A DNA stretch of 64,000 bases from Litorimonas sp051251645 (GTDB lineage Bacteria > Pseudomonadota > Alphaproteobacteria > Caulobacterales > Maricaulaceae): NCBI GenBank assembly GCA_051251645.1, contig JBPOEY010000002.1:434001-498000 (forward strand), in the 5' to 3' direction. Position numbers and translations under genes: made by a program. Positions 25,020-34,023 of the stretch are shown piece by piece; position 1 is the stretch's first letter, and every line of letters begins with the position of its first letter. The notes beneath the pieces are model-generated. The model did no database searches and had not been told where the DNA came from. It was given only the letters and a program-made list of their open reading frames with translations.

Positions 25020-27506
25020 ATGACACTCACACAACATGTTTCCCGCAGCGAGGGGCCCGCCCCAAAGGCGGTTCGATATCTTCTGGTTCTGTTGCTGGCA
25101 GTGTGCGGGCTTATCCTTCTTTTGGGCGGCGCAAGCTTGATTGTCCTCGGGGGGAATTGGGTTTATGCGATTTTCGGTCTCGGCTTCCTTACCGCAGCCT
25201 TCGGTGTGGGCCGACGATCCGCCTGGTCTGTCATTCTTCTGGTTGTGCTGGCCGCCCTGGCTGTCTTCTGGGCCTTGTTCGAAGCCGATGGCAATCGTTG
25301 GGCCTTAATCCCGCGCCTCACGCTGCCGATCGGCTTTGCCGTCGTAGCTCTCTTCCTATCGCCTTGGATCGGACGTCTGAAAATTATGCCTGCCGTCCTC
25401 GCTGGCGGCGGACTCGGCGTAGCGACATTGCTGCTCCCGCTCACTCTCCCTGACAACACAATGCAGAATGAAGCCTTGATCGCGGCGATCCCTCAGCCGA
25501 CAGAGGCTCGACTTCGGGCGACGTCAGATCTCGATCGCGACTGGATTGCTTATGGGGGCACGCGGGGATCACAACGGTTCTCAGGCCTGTCGCAGATTAC
25601 GCCCGATAACATTGAAAACCTAATCCGCGCTTGGGTGTTCAATACGGGTGACCTCCCGAGCGACCTTGAAAACAGTAAATATGGCGCTGAAACAACGCCG
25701 CTGAAAGTCGGTGATACGCTCTATCTCTGTACAGCGCTCAATGTGGTCATCGCGCTAGATGCCGGGACAGGACAGCAGAAATGGCGGTTTGACCCGAAGG
25801 TCGATAAGTCCTTCATTCCCTACACAGCGGCCTGTCGCGGGGTCAGCTATCACCGCAAAGACGACCGCGCGCCCGCGCGCCAGCCTGTCGTGCCCACGGC
25901 GGAGATTAACCGCAACACGGCTGAAGGCACAATCGACATTGCGGCGACTAACCCGATAAACGCTGAGCCGACCGATTGTCAGGCCCGCATTATCGCGCCG
26001 ACCTTGGATGGGCGCATTCTCGCTTTGGACGCGCAAACAGGCTTGCCTTGCTCGGAATTTATTGGCCAAGGCGGCGTGGCCGGAGAAATTCAGATGACCG
26101 TGGGCATGGGTCAGGTATTGCCCGGTATGGTCGCATCGACCAGTCCCCACACGATTGTCAATAATGTCATCGTGACCAATCATCAGGTGAAGGATAATAT
26201 CGACATCGATGCGCCGTCGGGTGTCATTCAGGGCTTTAGCGCGATTACGGGTGAACATCTTTGGGCCTGGGATATGAACCGTCCCGAACTGAGCATGCGA
26301 CCCGAACCGCCCGAAGAATTTTCGCGCGGCACCCCCAATAGCTGGACAATCGCGTCTGCGGATCCGGCGCTCGGTCTCATCTATGTGCCGATGGGCAACA
26401 GCGCGGGCGACTATATCTCCTATGATCGTTCGGACGCGGAAATAACCTATAGTACGGCGCTTGTCGCGCTGGACGTCACGACGGGAAAACCGCGCTGGCA
26501 CTTTCAGACCGTCCATAATGATGTGTGGGATTATGATCTGGGCAGCCAAGCCACTCTGGTCGATTTTCCGACCGCAGGCGGCCCCCGTCCGGCCTTGATC
26601 CTGCCGACAAAACAGGGCGATATTTATGTCTTGGACCGCGCCACGGGGCAGGCCCTTGTCGACGTCGAGGAACGGCCTGTGCCCCAAGGCGGAATCGAGC
26701 CTATGTTGCGCGCGCCGACCCAGCCCTTTTCGACCTATCACACGCTCGCCCAAGCGCCTCTCGGGGCCCGGGATATGTGGGGCATGAGCCTCATCGACCA
26801 GCTGTATTGCCGCATTCAGTTCGCCCGGGCGCGCTATGACGGCGTTTACACGCCAGGCATGGCGAAACAGCCTTGGATCGAATATCCCGGCTACAATGGC
26901 GGTTCGGACTGGGGCGGTGTCGCCGTCGACCCGGCGCGCGGTCTGATCATCGCCAATTATAACGACATGCCCAATTACAACCAGCTCCTGTCTAAGGATC
27001 ACGCCGTCAGCGGTGGGGGTGGTGGCGAGGCCGGACCTATGGAAGGCGCGGTTTATGCCATCAAGGTCAATGCGGGTATGCGCAATAAAATGACTGGTTT
27101 GATCTGCAAGGAGCCGCCTTATGGCGGTATTCGCGCCATTGATCTGGCCAGCGGCGAAACGGTTTGGGACCGTCCTTTAGGCACAGCCCGCGCGAACGGG
27201 CCGTGGGGTATTCCATCCAGACTCCCGTTTAATATCGGAACCCCGAACAATGGCGGCGCCGTTTTGACCGGCTCAGGTTTGGCCTTCATTGGGGCGGCGA
27301 CAGATAATCTTGTGCGCGCGATCGACGTGCGATCAGGTGAGACGCTGTGGACCGACGTCTTGCCTGGCGGTGGACAAGCGACGCCGATGACTTATGAACA
27401 TGAAGGCCGCCAATATGTGCTGATCATGGCGGGGGGTCACCATTTCATGATGACCCCGATCAGCGACGCGTTGGTGGCTTACGCCTTGCCGGATGAGTCC
27501 GAATAA
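25020..27506 (+). CDS. Membrane-bound PQQ-dependent dehydrogenase (glucose/quinate dehydrogenase type)
   Basis: This is an 828-residue quinoprotein. About five N-terminal membrane helices cover residues 15-145. The periplasmic eight-bladed propeller follows, with family motifs DWIAYGGTRGSQRFSGLSQI, WDYDLGSQATLVDF and GGPRPALILPTKQGDIYVLD. It should oxidise a sugar or cyclic polyol in the periplasm and pass electrons to ubiquinone. TTGGAG six bases before the ATG at 25020 decides the start over the TTG at 25008. No PQQ biosynthesis gene lies in the window. A small DoxX-like membrane gene follows by 56 bases and may be co-transcribed. Confidence 0.9.
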   Translation: MTLTQHVSRSEGPAPKAVRYLLVLLLAVCGLILLLGGASLIVLGGNWVYAIFGLGFLTAAFGVGRRSAWSVILLVVLAALAVFWALFEADGNRWALIPRLTLPIGFAVVALFLSPWIGRLKIMPAVLAGGGLGVATLLLPLTLPDNTMQNEALIAAIPQPTEARLRATSDLDRDWIAYGGTRGSQRFSGLSQITPDNIENLIRAWVFNTGDLPSDLENSKYGAETTPLKVGDTLYLCTALNVVIALDAGTGQQKWRFDPKVDKSFIPYTAACRGVSYHRKDDRAPARQPVVPTAEINRNTAEGTIDIAATNPINAEPTDCQARIIAPTLDGRILALDAQTGLPCSEFIGQGGVAGEIQMTVGMGQVLPGMVASTSPHTIVNNVIVTNHQVKDNIDIDAPSGVIQGFSAITGEHLWAWDMNRPELSMRPEPPEEFSRGTPNSWTIASADPALGLIYVPMGNSAGDYISYDRSDAEITYSTALVALDVTTGKPRWHFQTVHNDVWDYDLGSQATLVDFPTAGGPRPALILPTKQGDIYVLDRATGQALVDVEERPVPQGGIEPMLRAPTQPFSTYHTLAQAPLGARDMWGMSLIDQLYCRIQFARARYDGVYTPGMAKQPWIEYPGYNGGSDWGGVAVDPARGLIIANYNDMPNYNQLLSKDHAVSGGGGGEAGPMEGAVYAIKVNAGMRNKMTGLICKEPPYGGIRAIDLASGETVWDRPLGTARANGPWGIPSRLPFNIGTPNNGGAVLTGSGLAFIGAATDNLVRAIDVRSGETLWTDVLPGGGQATPMTYEHEGRQYVLIMAGGHHFMMTPISDALVAYALPDESE

Positions 27507-27562
27507 GACACGCTCAGTCGGAGAGCACAACAGATCACCCGACAAAAAATGGGAGAGACAAA

Positions 27563-27955
27563 ATGGATAATGTCGTGAAATGGGTTAGCTGGGCGTTGGC
27601 CCTGTTTATGATCATGATGGGGGTCATGAAGTTACTGCCAATAAGCCCACCGATCTTTGCGATCATTGAGGCGAATGTCGGCCTCGACCTCATTAATCCT
27701 GCCGGCAAATATTTGACATCTCTTCTGGAAATCATCGCCGGTGTTCTGCTTTTCATCAATCGACCCAAAGGTGCCTTGCTCAGCCTCATCATCATTGGAG
27801 GGGCGATCCTCGCCCACCTGACAGTGCTCGGCATCCAAACACCGACAGGCCCTGAGATGGACAGCGCGAAAAGCCCGATGCTCTTCATCATGGCCGTTAT
27901 GAGCTTCATAGTGGCGGGCTGGGTCTGGTGGGGATCCCGCGCCGTTCAAGATTAG
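27563..27955 (+). CDS. DoxX-like small membrane protein
   Basis: The 130-residue protein has four membrane helices, at about residues 5-25, 50-67, 72-92 and 105-125. Its layout, with MIMMGVMKLL in the first helix and LEIIAGVLLFI in the second, resembles the DoxX/DoxD-like family. GGGAGAG stands 7 bases before the ATG. It follows the PQQ dehydrogenase in the same direction, so a supporting role in quinone-linked electron transfer is possible but unproven. Its end overlaps the convergent 28209 gene by 4 bases. Confidence 0.7.
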   Translation: MDNVVKWVSWALALFMIMMGVMKLLPISPPIFAIIEANVGLDLINPAGKYLTSLLEIIAGVLLFINRPKGALLSLIIIGGAILAHLTVLGIQTPTGPEMDSAKSPMLFIMAVMSFIVAGWVWWGSRAVQD

Positions 27956-28209
27956 TCGCTCTGTGGCGGGGGACGCCCCCGCCACGCCGTCCATAAACCG
28001 TAGCCGCTAATCAACAGCCAGAACACTTCGATCACGAAGCTGGCCAGATTAAAGGTGAAATAGAGCGAGACCATAATCAGGAGCGCACCGCCGCCATTAA
28101 TGGCAGAAAATCGCCAATCGGCGGCTGGCAAACGTCCGCTCTGCACACCCCAATAGGCGAACAGGATCAAGGTGACGCCGACGAGGCCGATCAGGTCTGG
28201 AAGGCTCAT
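27952..28209 (-). CDS. CBU_0592-like small membrane protein
   Basis: The 85-residue protein has three hydrophobic segments: DLIGLVGVTLILFAYWGV, INGGGALLIMVSLYF and a third around FVIEVFWLLISGYGLW. This pattern is typical of the small CBU_0592-type family found in many Proteobacteria, whose function is unknown. It lies 25 bases after alkB on the same strand and is the probable last gene of the ATPase-alkB transcript. Confidence 0.7.
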   Translation of the reverse strand: MSLPDLIGLVGVTLILFAYWGVQSGRLPAADWRFSAINGGGALLIMVSLYFTFNLASFVIEVFWLLISGYGLWTAWRGRPPPQSD

Positions 28210-28234
28210 GTGAGGACTTTCATAATTATCACTT

Positions 28235-28870
28235 TTACGCGGGGGTTCCGACGAAACGCATCGTCAGATTAATCCGTCCGCCCTTGGGCACGAGCGCGCT
28301 TTCGCCATAGTATACCCGGCTGACCCCGTGATAGCAGCGGCGGGCTTGGCCTGCGAGGACAACGACATCGCCAGAGAAGAGCTTTACGCCCGCCGTCTTG
28401 CCGCCGCGCTGTTCCCCGCCAATCCGAAAGAGTGCCGGATCACCGAGGCTCACCGAGACAACAGGCGCGTTCACCGCATGCTCGTCGCGGTCAATATGCA
28501 TGCCCATTCGCGCGCCTTTTCCATCATCTGCGGCGTCCCGATACCAATTGATCAAGCAGGCTTCTGGCGCGTCTGGCCACTCGGTCACATCGCGCCAGAG
28601 GTCTAACAGCAGGTCTGGCAAAGCCGGCCACGGCGCGCCCGTCTTCGGATGGGTAGGGTCATAGCGGTAGCCGCCCTCCCGGTCCGTCACCCACCCCAGC
28701 GGCCCAAAATTACTCATCACCACAGACAACGGCGCCCCCGTGCGCGGCATGGTGGGTTGATAGAACGGGGCTTGCATAACCCCCGCTTTAACCGCGTCAA
28801 TCAATGCCAACTGTTGGTCCGGCGCAAGGTGGAGCGGGTAATGGGCGAAACCGGGAGGGAAGTCGGTCAT
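28235..28870 (-). CDS. alkB: AlkB-type 2-oxoglutarate/Fe(II) dioxygenase
   Basis: AlkB repairs 1-methyladenine and 3-methylcytosine in DNA or RNA by oxidative demethylation. The 211-residue protein has the iron-binding MHIDRDE (His-X-Asp), the distal His in CYHGVSR and the 2-oxoglutarate-binding Arg in GGRINLTMR, in the expected order. SNFGPLGWVTDREGGYRY is the nucleotide-recognition lid region. The ATG at 28870 overlaps the stop of the repeat ATPase by 4 bases, so translation of alkB is probably coupled to that gene. Finding alkB downstream of such an ATPase is unusual; it is normally alone or with ada. Confidence 0.92.
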   Translation of the reverse strand: MTDFPPGFAHYPLHLAPDQQLALIDAVKAGVMQAPFYQPTMPRTGAPLSVVMSNFGPLGWVTDREGGYRYDPTHPKTGAPWPALPDLLLDLWRDVTEWPDAPEACLINWYRDAADDGKGARMGMHIDRDEHAVNAPVVSVSLGDPALFRIGGEQRGGKTAGVKLFSGDVVVLAGQARRCYHGVSRVYYGESALVPKGGRINLTMRFVGTPA

Positions 28871-31752
28871 TCAGGCCCCGGCAATGGATCATCCTCCGGC
28901 CGCCCATAGGGCCATCCTGCGCCCTGTTGTTCAATATAGCTCATCTGCGGAATGCACTCACTGAAAAAACCCTGCAAAGCGCCGTCCATCGGATGACGAC
29001 GCGATAGGCGGGCGATTTGACGAAACGCATCGGCACTCCCGTCAGAGGATTGCGGAAAATCAATCGATGCATTGAACAACCCCTTGGCATAATTAAGGAT
29101 GGTGTCAGATGTGGCCGTTGGCGCGTCAGACAGGCGTTTCAATTCTGCGACACACGCCGAGACGCGGTCCCACCGATCCGGTCGGTCCGCCGCCTCACCA
29201 TAATGACTCGACGCATTGACCAGTCCCTTGGCATATTGATGTCTGATGTCAGATGTGGCCGTTGGCGCGTCAGACAGGCGCTGCAACGCCGCAATACACG
29301 CCGAGACGCGGTCCCATCGATCCGGCAAGTCCGCAGCCTGACCATAATGATGCGACGCATTGACCAGTCCCATAGCATATCGGAGGGTGATGTCAGATGT
29401 GGCCGTTGGCGCGTCAGACAGGCGTTTCAATTCTGCGACACACGTCGAGACGCGGTCCCATCGATCCGGCAGGTCCGCCGCCTGACCAAAATCATCCGAC
29501 GCATTGACCAGTCCCATAGCATATTGGAGGGTGATGTCAGATGTGGCTGTTGGCGCGTCAGACAGGCGTTTCAATTCTGCGACACACGCCGAAAGGCGGT
29601 CCCAGCGATCTGGCAAGTCCGCCGCCTGACCAAAATCATCCGACGCATTGGCCAGTCCCATGGCATATTGGAGGGTGATGTCAGATGTGGCTGTTGGCGC
29701 GTCAGACAGGCGTTTCAATTCTACGACACACGCCGAGACGCGGTTCCACCGATCCGGCAAGTCCAACGCCTCACCATAATGACTCGATGCATTGACCAGT
29801 CCCTTGGCATAAGGAAGAATGATGTCAGATGTGGCTGTTGGCGCGTCAGACAGGCGTTTCAATTCTACGACACACGCCGAGACGCGGTTCCACCGATCCG
29901 GCAAGTCCAACGCCTCACCATAATGACTCGATGCATTGACCAGTCCCTTGGCATAAGGAAGAATGATGTCAGATGTGGCTGTTGGCGCGTCAGACAGGCG
30001 TTTCAATTCTGCGACACACGTCGAGACGCGGTCCCATCGATCCGGCAGGTCCGCCGCCTGACCAAAATCATCCGACGCATTGACCAGTCCCATAGCATAT
30101 TGAAGTATGATGTCGGCTGTGGCTGTCGGCGCGTCAGACAGGCGCTTTAGTTCCGCAAGCGCAGCGGCAAGCGCGTCAGAATGCTCGGTCGCGTTAAAAT
30201 GTGACACACAACACGCAATTGACGCCGCATAAGCGGTTCGAATGCCGCTTTCATCCCCCCAAGCGTCCGCGCGACGGCGAAGGGCGTCGTGCACGTCCAG
30301 CATGGCGGGTATATCCCCTGCAAGACCCAGGTCATGCTGCTGCGTGGCCAGCACGCGTATATCGGCCAGCGCCGCTTCAGCCCAATCGGGCGGGCGGCGA
30401 TCTTTAAGGCGGTCCATGGCGTCGGCGTGACGCGGGGCAGCGGTCTCTGTGTTTGAAAGCTGTGCCTGATCGGCGAACACGTCCTCAATCGCGCGGCGGG
30501 TTTGCAGCGCATTGGCGGACATCGCCGCCTCGATCAACGCGTCCAATTCCGTATTGGATGCTTGATCAATCCATTGCAGCAACAGCGCCCCGGCCAAGAA
30601 ACGCGGCCGGAGACCCGGAAGATGGGAGTGGCGTTTGGACCATCCCGCCCCTTCAAATAAGGCGAGCCGCCGTCGGGGGCCGACTTTGCGGATGCGTTTC
30701 GGTAAAGCCGCATTGTCTATGTCGCCCGCCAGCGCGGCCAAGGCCAAGGCAAACCGTTCCTCTTCTGATCGGGCGATGGCTAGTCTTTGCTCGGCGCGAC
30801 GGGCCATTTCAAAACCGGGGTTGTCGCCAAGCCGCAACAAGAGTGGGCGGCCTTCGGCCTTTCTTATATTCGGCGCGCTCATTTTGGCTTGCGCGCCCAA
30901 TATCTGCGCGGACGGCTCATCCATTCGGGTCAGGCGATAGGTCGGTTGTTCCGAGAGCGACTTGAGCATGACTTTTTTCTGCGTCCGCAAAAGATCATCT
31001 TTTTCGACCAAGCCATCGCGCGTTTCGTCCGCAGGATATTGGTCGACAAGAAGAATTCGGATCGGAAACTCTCGGTTAATATTCTGCCGCAAGAGCCAGA
31101 TGATTTTCGGCCAGAGCGAAAGCGGATCCGTCGCTGCGTCATCGACGACAATCGCGGTCGCACGCCGGATGCGGGCGTTCTGCATATCGTCCAGTGAAAC
31201 CTGACCCAGAAAGCCAACATCCCATTTCGTGTCTTTATCCGCCGCGAGGGCCTTGAGCCATTCAAGCGCCAGCCGGGTCTTTCCATACCCCATCCGCCCG
31301 GTCAGCTGCGTCCAACTTTGTCGGTGGCTTTTATTATGAGCAAAATCCATCAGGATCTGAATATCATTATCCCGGTCCAAAAAAAGCTGATCCGGCGCAA
31401 AGGCGTCAAAATGTTCTGCGCCCTCGCGTTCAAAGTTTGAGTTCAGAAAAAAAGGGGCATCAGGCCAGAGGCGCGCGATCATGGTTTGAGGGCGTGACAG
31501 TCGCAAAAGTCCATAAATTGGGATGAACAAAGCGGGTATCGCCGTCAGAATGACGAAACGGTCAAATAATATCGCGGCAAGCGGTTCTGAGAGCCTCGAT
31601 ATTGGCCCGCCAATAAGGGGCCAAGTTTGCGCAATATCCTGAATGAAAATCCCGAGATCAAAGATTGAGACGAGCACGCTCATCCCCAACGACAGAACCA
31701 GTGCAAGGCTCGCCGTTTTCCAGAGTCTAGGGTGCCATCGTTTTTGCGTCAT
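28867..31752 (-). CDS. Membrane-anchored P-loop ATPase with eight 48-residue C-terminal repeats
   Basis: The 961-residue protein has two membrane helices (about residues 12-36 and 58-84). A P-loop domain follows, with Walker A GRMGYGKT at 152-159 and a Walker B-like AIVVDDAA near 200-207. A helical region and a tandem array at about 533-916 complete it. Each repeat is 48 residues long and carries LKRLSDAPTATSD, YA.GLVNAS and DLPDRWDRVS. The plan (NTPase plus superhelical repeats) recalls STAND-type signalling ATPases, and the repeats look like degenerate helix-turn-helix scaffolds such as TPRs. It heads a transcript with alkB and a small membrane protein. Function is unknown; a sensing or defence role is speculation. 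Confidence 0.75.
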   Translation of the reverse strand: MTQKRWHPRLWKTASLALVLSLGMSVLVSIFDLGIFIQDIAQTWPLIGGPISRLSEPLAAILFDRFVILTAIPALFIPIYGLLRLSRPQTMIARLWPDAPFFLNSNFEREGAEHFDAFAPDQLFLDRDNDIQILMDFAHNKSHRQSWTQLTGRMGYGKTRLALEWLKALAADKDTKWDVGFLGQVSLDDMQNARIRRATAIVVDDAATDPLSLWPKIIWLLRQNINREFPIRILLVDQYPADETRDGLVEKDDLLRTQKKVMLKSLSEQPTYRLTRMDEPSAQILGAQAKMSAPNIRKAEGRPLLLRLGDNPGFEMARRAEQRLAIARSEEERFALALAALAGDIDNAALPKRIRKVGPRRRLALFEGAGWSKRHSHLPGLRPRFLAGALLLQWIDQASNTELDALIEAAMSANALQTRRAIEDVFADQAQLSNTETAAPRHADAMDRLKDRRPPDWAEAALADIRVLATQQHDLGLAGDIPAMLDVHDALRRRADAWGDESGIRTAYAASIACCVSHFNATEHSDALAAALAELKRLSDAPTATADIILQYAMGLVNASDDFGQAADLPDRWDRVSTCVAELKRLSDAPTATSDIILPYAKGLVNASSHYGEALDLPDRWNRVSACVVELKRLSDAPTATSDIILPYAKGLVNASSHYGEALDLPDRWNRVSACVVELKRLSDAPTATSDITLQYAMGLANASDDFGQAADLPDRWDRLSACVAELKRLSDAPTATSDITLQYAMGLVNASDDFGQAADLPDRWDRVSTCVAELKRLSDAPTATSDITLRYAMGLVNASHHYGQAADLPDRWDRVSACIAALQRLSDAPTATSDIRHQYAKGLVNASSHYGEAADRPDRWDRVSACVAELKRLSDAPTATSDTILNYAKGLFNASIDFPQSSDGSADAFRQIARLSRRHPMDGALQGFFSECIPQMSYIEQQGAGWPYGRPEDDPLPGPE
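29005..30156 (-). repeat. Tandem array of eight 144-bp in-frame repeats
   Basis: Units begin at 30156 and recur every 144 bases down to about 29005, the last unit diverging after its midpoint. The second and third units are identical over a full period (29677-29820 equals 29821-29964). Other unit pairs share long identical blocks, such as the GACCAAAATCATCCGACGCA segment. This points to recent unequal recombination or gene conversion. All changes keep the frame. Confidence 0.95.
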
Positions 31753-31890
31753 TCGTCCCCCTCACATCATCGTCCGTTTGATAGAAATTCGCGCTTATCA
31801 AACGCGATATCTCTTTGGCCATGGCTGGCGAATTGACTATCTTAAGTGTTCCGGATGAGCGCAAGAGGCTAATTTTCTCCCACATCGCCC

Positions 31891-31918
31891 CTTGCGACTC
31901 ACTTTTCCCCTCCCATAT
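31891..31918 (+). promoter_or_regulatory. Predicted heat-shock (sigma-32) promoter of dnaK
   Basis: CTTG at 31891-31894 and CCCATAT at 31912-31918 are separated by 17 bases, matching the alphaproteobacterial RpoH pattern of CTTG and CCATNT. It lies 105 bases before the dnaK ATG. No CIRCE inverted repeat was seen. Confidence 0.6.
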
Positions 31919-32022
31919 CGGCTGGGAATGCTTCCATTGGGCCTGAAACGGGACAGATGGAGGCTTGCATCATATTGATTTTATTGGGCGCTGGGATCAG
32001 GCCCATATGAGGAGCAGACATA

Positions 32023-33948
32023 ATGTCGAAAGTAATCGGGATCGACCTCGGCACCACCAACTCGTGTGTGGCCGTAATGGACGGCGACACGCCCAAAGTT
32101 ATTGAGAATTCAGAAGGCGCGCGCACGACCCCGTCCGTTGTTGCCTTTACCGAAAGCGGTGAGCGCTTGATTGGGCAGACCGCCCGTCGCCAAGCCGTGA
32201 CCAACCCAGAAAACACCTATTACGCCGTCAAGCGGCTGATCGGTCGTCCATTCACGGATAAAGCTGTCAAGAAGGACGCCAAACTCGTTCCTTTTGAGAT
32301 CGTGAAAGGCCCGGGCGGCGACGCCTACGTCCAAGGCCGTGACAAGGCTTACAGCCCGGCTGAAATCTCCGCCATGATCCTGACCAAGATGAAGGAAACG
32401 GCTGAGGATTATCTCGGCACGCCCGTCACACAGGCCGTTATCACGGTTCCCGCCTACTTTAATGACGCGCAACGCCAAGCGACAAAAGATGCCGGTAAGA
32501 TTGCAGGCCTCGAAGTCCTGCGCATCATCAACGAGCCCACAGCGGCGGCGCTGGCCTACGGCCTGGCTAAAGACGACGGTAAAACCATCGCGGTTTACGA
32601 CCTCGGCGGCGGCACATTCGATGTCTCCGTGCTGGAAATCGGCGACGGCGTGTTTGAAGTCAAAGCCACCAATGGCGATACGTTCTTGGGTGGTGAAGAC
32701 TTTGACATGCGCATTGTCGAATATCTCGCCGATGAGTTCAAAAAAGAGCAAGGCATTGAGCTAAAAACTGACAAGTTGGCGCTGCAACGCCTGCGCGAAG
32801 AAGCGGAGAAGGCGAAGAAAGAATTGTCATCTGCCTCGACTTACGAAGTCAACCTGCCGTTCATCACGGCCGATGCCACAGGGCCAAAGCACCTGACGAT
32901 GAAGCTGACTCGCGCGAAGCTGGAAAGCTTGGTTGATGATCTGATCAAACGCACGATCACACCGATCAAAAAAGCGCTGGCCGATGCAGGTCTCAAAGCG
33001 TCCGATGTGGATGATGTTGTCCTCGTGGGCGGCATGACTCGCATGCCAGCCGTTCAAGCCGCTGTGACCAAGTTCTTCGGTAAAGAACCGCACAAAGGCG
33101 TGAACCCGGATGAAGTCGTTGCCATGGGCGCGGCCATTCAAGCCGGCGTGTTGCAAGGCGATGTCAAAGACGTGCTCTTGCTCGACGTAACGCCCTTGTC
33201 CCTCGGTATTGAAACCGAAGGCGGTGTCTTCACCCGCATGATCGACCGTAACACGACGATCCCAACCAAGAAGAGCCAAGTCTACTCAACCGCCACCGAC
33301 AATCAGTCCGCGGTGACCATTAAGGTCAGCCAAGGCGAACGCGAAATGGCGGCGGATAATAAGTTGCTGGGTCAATTTGATCTAGTCGGCATTCCGCCCT
33401 CCCCGCGCGGTATGCCGCAGATTGAGGTTACGTTCGACATTGATGCCAACGGCATTGTCAACGTCACGGCCAAAGATGTCGCGACGGGCAAAGAGCAACA
33501 GATCCGCATTCAAGCGTCTGGCGGTCTGAACGATGATGACATTGCGAACATGATCAAGGACGCCGAAGCCAACGCCGAAGACGATAAAAAGCGTCGGGAT
33601 ATGGCCGAAGCCACGAACCAGGCCGAAGCCATTGTCCATAAAGCTGAAGCTGATCTGGCCGAACATGGCGATAAGATTGACGAAGACACCAAAACTGCGA
33701 TCGAGACCGCTTTGGAAGACATGAAAGCGATTATGGGCGACCAAGAGGCGGACGCCGCCGGGATCACCGATAAGGTTCAGGTCCTCACCTCTGCGCTCAT
33801 GAAAATGGGTGAGGCCATCTACGCCAGCGCCGCCGCTGACGAAGAGGCCAAAGCCAAAGACGCAACCAAACCCGGCGATGATGTCGAAGAAGATGACGAC
33901 ATTGAAGACGCTGAGTTTGAAGACGTCGACGACGAAAAGTCGGCGTAA
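32023..33948 (+). CDS. dnaK: Molecular chaperone DnaK (Hsp70)
   Basis: The 641-residue Hsp70 chaperone folds and rescues proteins using ATP, with DnaJ and GrpE as partners. The ATPase domain begins GIDLGTTNSCVAVMDG, with DLGGGTFDVSVLEIGDG and VLVGGMTRMPAVQ further on. The substrate-binding domain (LLLDVTPLSLGIET) and an acidic C-terminal tail follow. GAGGAG stands 8 bases ahead of the ATG, and a predicted heat-shock promoter lies about 105 bases upstream. A strong terminator follows the stop. dnaJ lies downstream, but an FkbM methyltransferase gene separates them. Confidence 0.98.
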   Translation: MSKVIGIDLGTTNSCVAVMDGDTPKVIENSEGARTTPSVVAFTESGERLIGQTARRQAVTNPENTYYAVKRLIGRPFTDKAVKKDAKLVPFEIVKGPGGDAYVQGRDKAYSPAEISAMILTKMKETAEDYLGTPVTQAVITVPAYFNDAQRQATKDAGKIAGLEVLRIINEPTAAALAYGLAKDDGKTIAVYDLGGGTFDVSVLEIGDGVFEVKATNGDTFLGGEDFDMRIVEYLADEFKKEQGIELKTDKLALQRLREEAEKAKKELSSASTYEVNLPFITADATGPKHLTMKLTRAKLESLVDDLIKRTITPIKKALADAGLKASDVDDVVLVGGMTRMPAVQAAVTKFFGKEPHKGVNPDEVVAMGAAIQAGVLQGDVKDVLLLDVTPLSLGIETEGGVFTRMIDRNTTIPTKKSQVYSTATDNQSAVTIKVSQGEREMAADNKLLGQFDLVGIPPSPRGMPQIEVTFDIDANGIVNVTAKDVATGKEQQIRIQASGGLNDDDIANMIKDAEANAEDDKKRRDMAEATNQAEAIVHKAEADLAEHGDKIDEDTKTAIETALEDMKAIMGDQEADAAGITDKVQVLTSALMKMGEAIYASAAADEEAKAKDATKPGDDVEEDDDIEDAEFEDVDDEKSA

Positions 33949-33960
33949 AGCCTGCGAACA

Positions 33961-33990
33961 GGCCTCGCCGGAAACGGCGGGGCCTTTTGC
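33961..33990 (+). terminator. Rho-independent terminator after dnaK
   Basis: GGCCTCGCCG and CGGCGGGGCC pair around a GAAA tetraloop with one G-T wobble, followed by TTTTGCTTT. It should terminate most dnaK transcripts, so downstream methyltransferase-dnaJ expression relies on read-through or another promoter. Confidence 0.85.
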
Positions 33991-34023
33991 TTTACGGCCT
34001 GTTTGAAAGGCCATGAGCAGATT

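Noticed and set aside
25755..27002. A 415-codon minus-strand frame
   Set aside because: It lies wholly inside the PQQ dehydrogenase gene, whose motifs are clear, and its own protein is rich in His and Arg with no recognisable domain.
29017..30150. A 377-codon open frame on the plus strand with CRxxRRAVPxIRQVRRLT-like repeats
   Set aside because: It is the antisense shadow of the 144-bp repeats in the ATPase gene. The repeat length, a multiple of three, keeps both strands open, and the frame has no ribosome binding site or family match.
29005..30156. Possible CRISPR-like array
   Set aside because: The 144-base units are directly contiguous with no spacers, stay in frame and encode a regular protein repeat.
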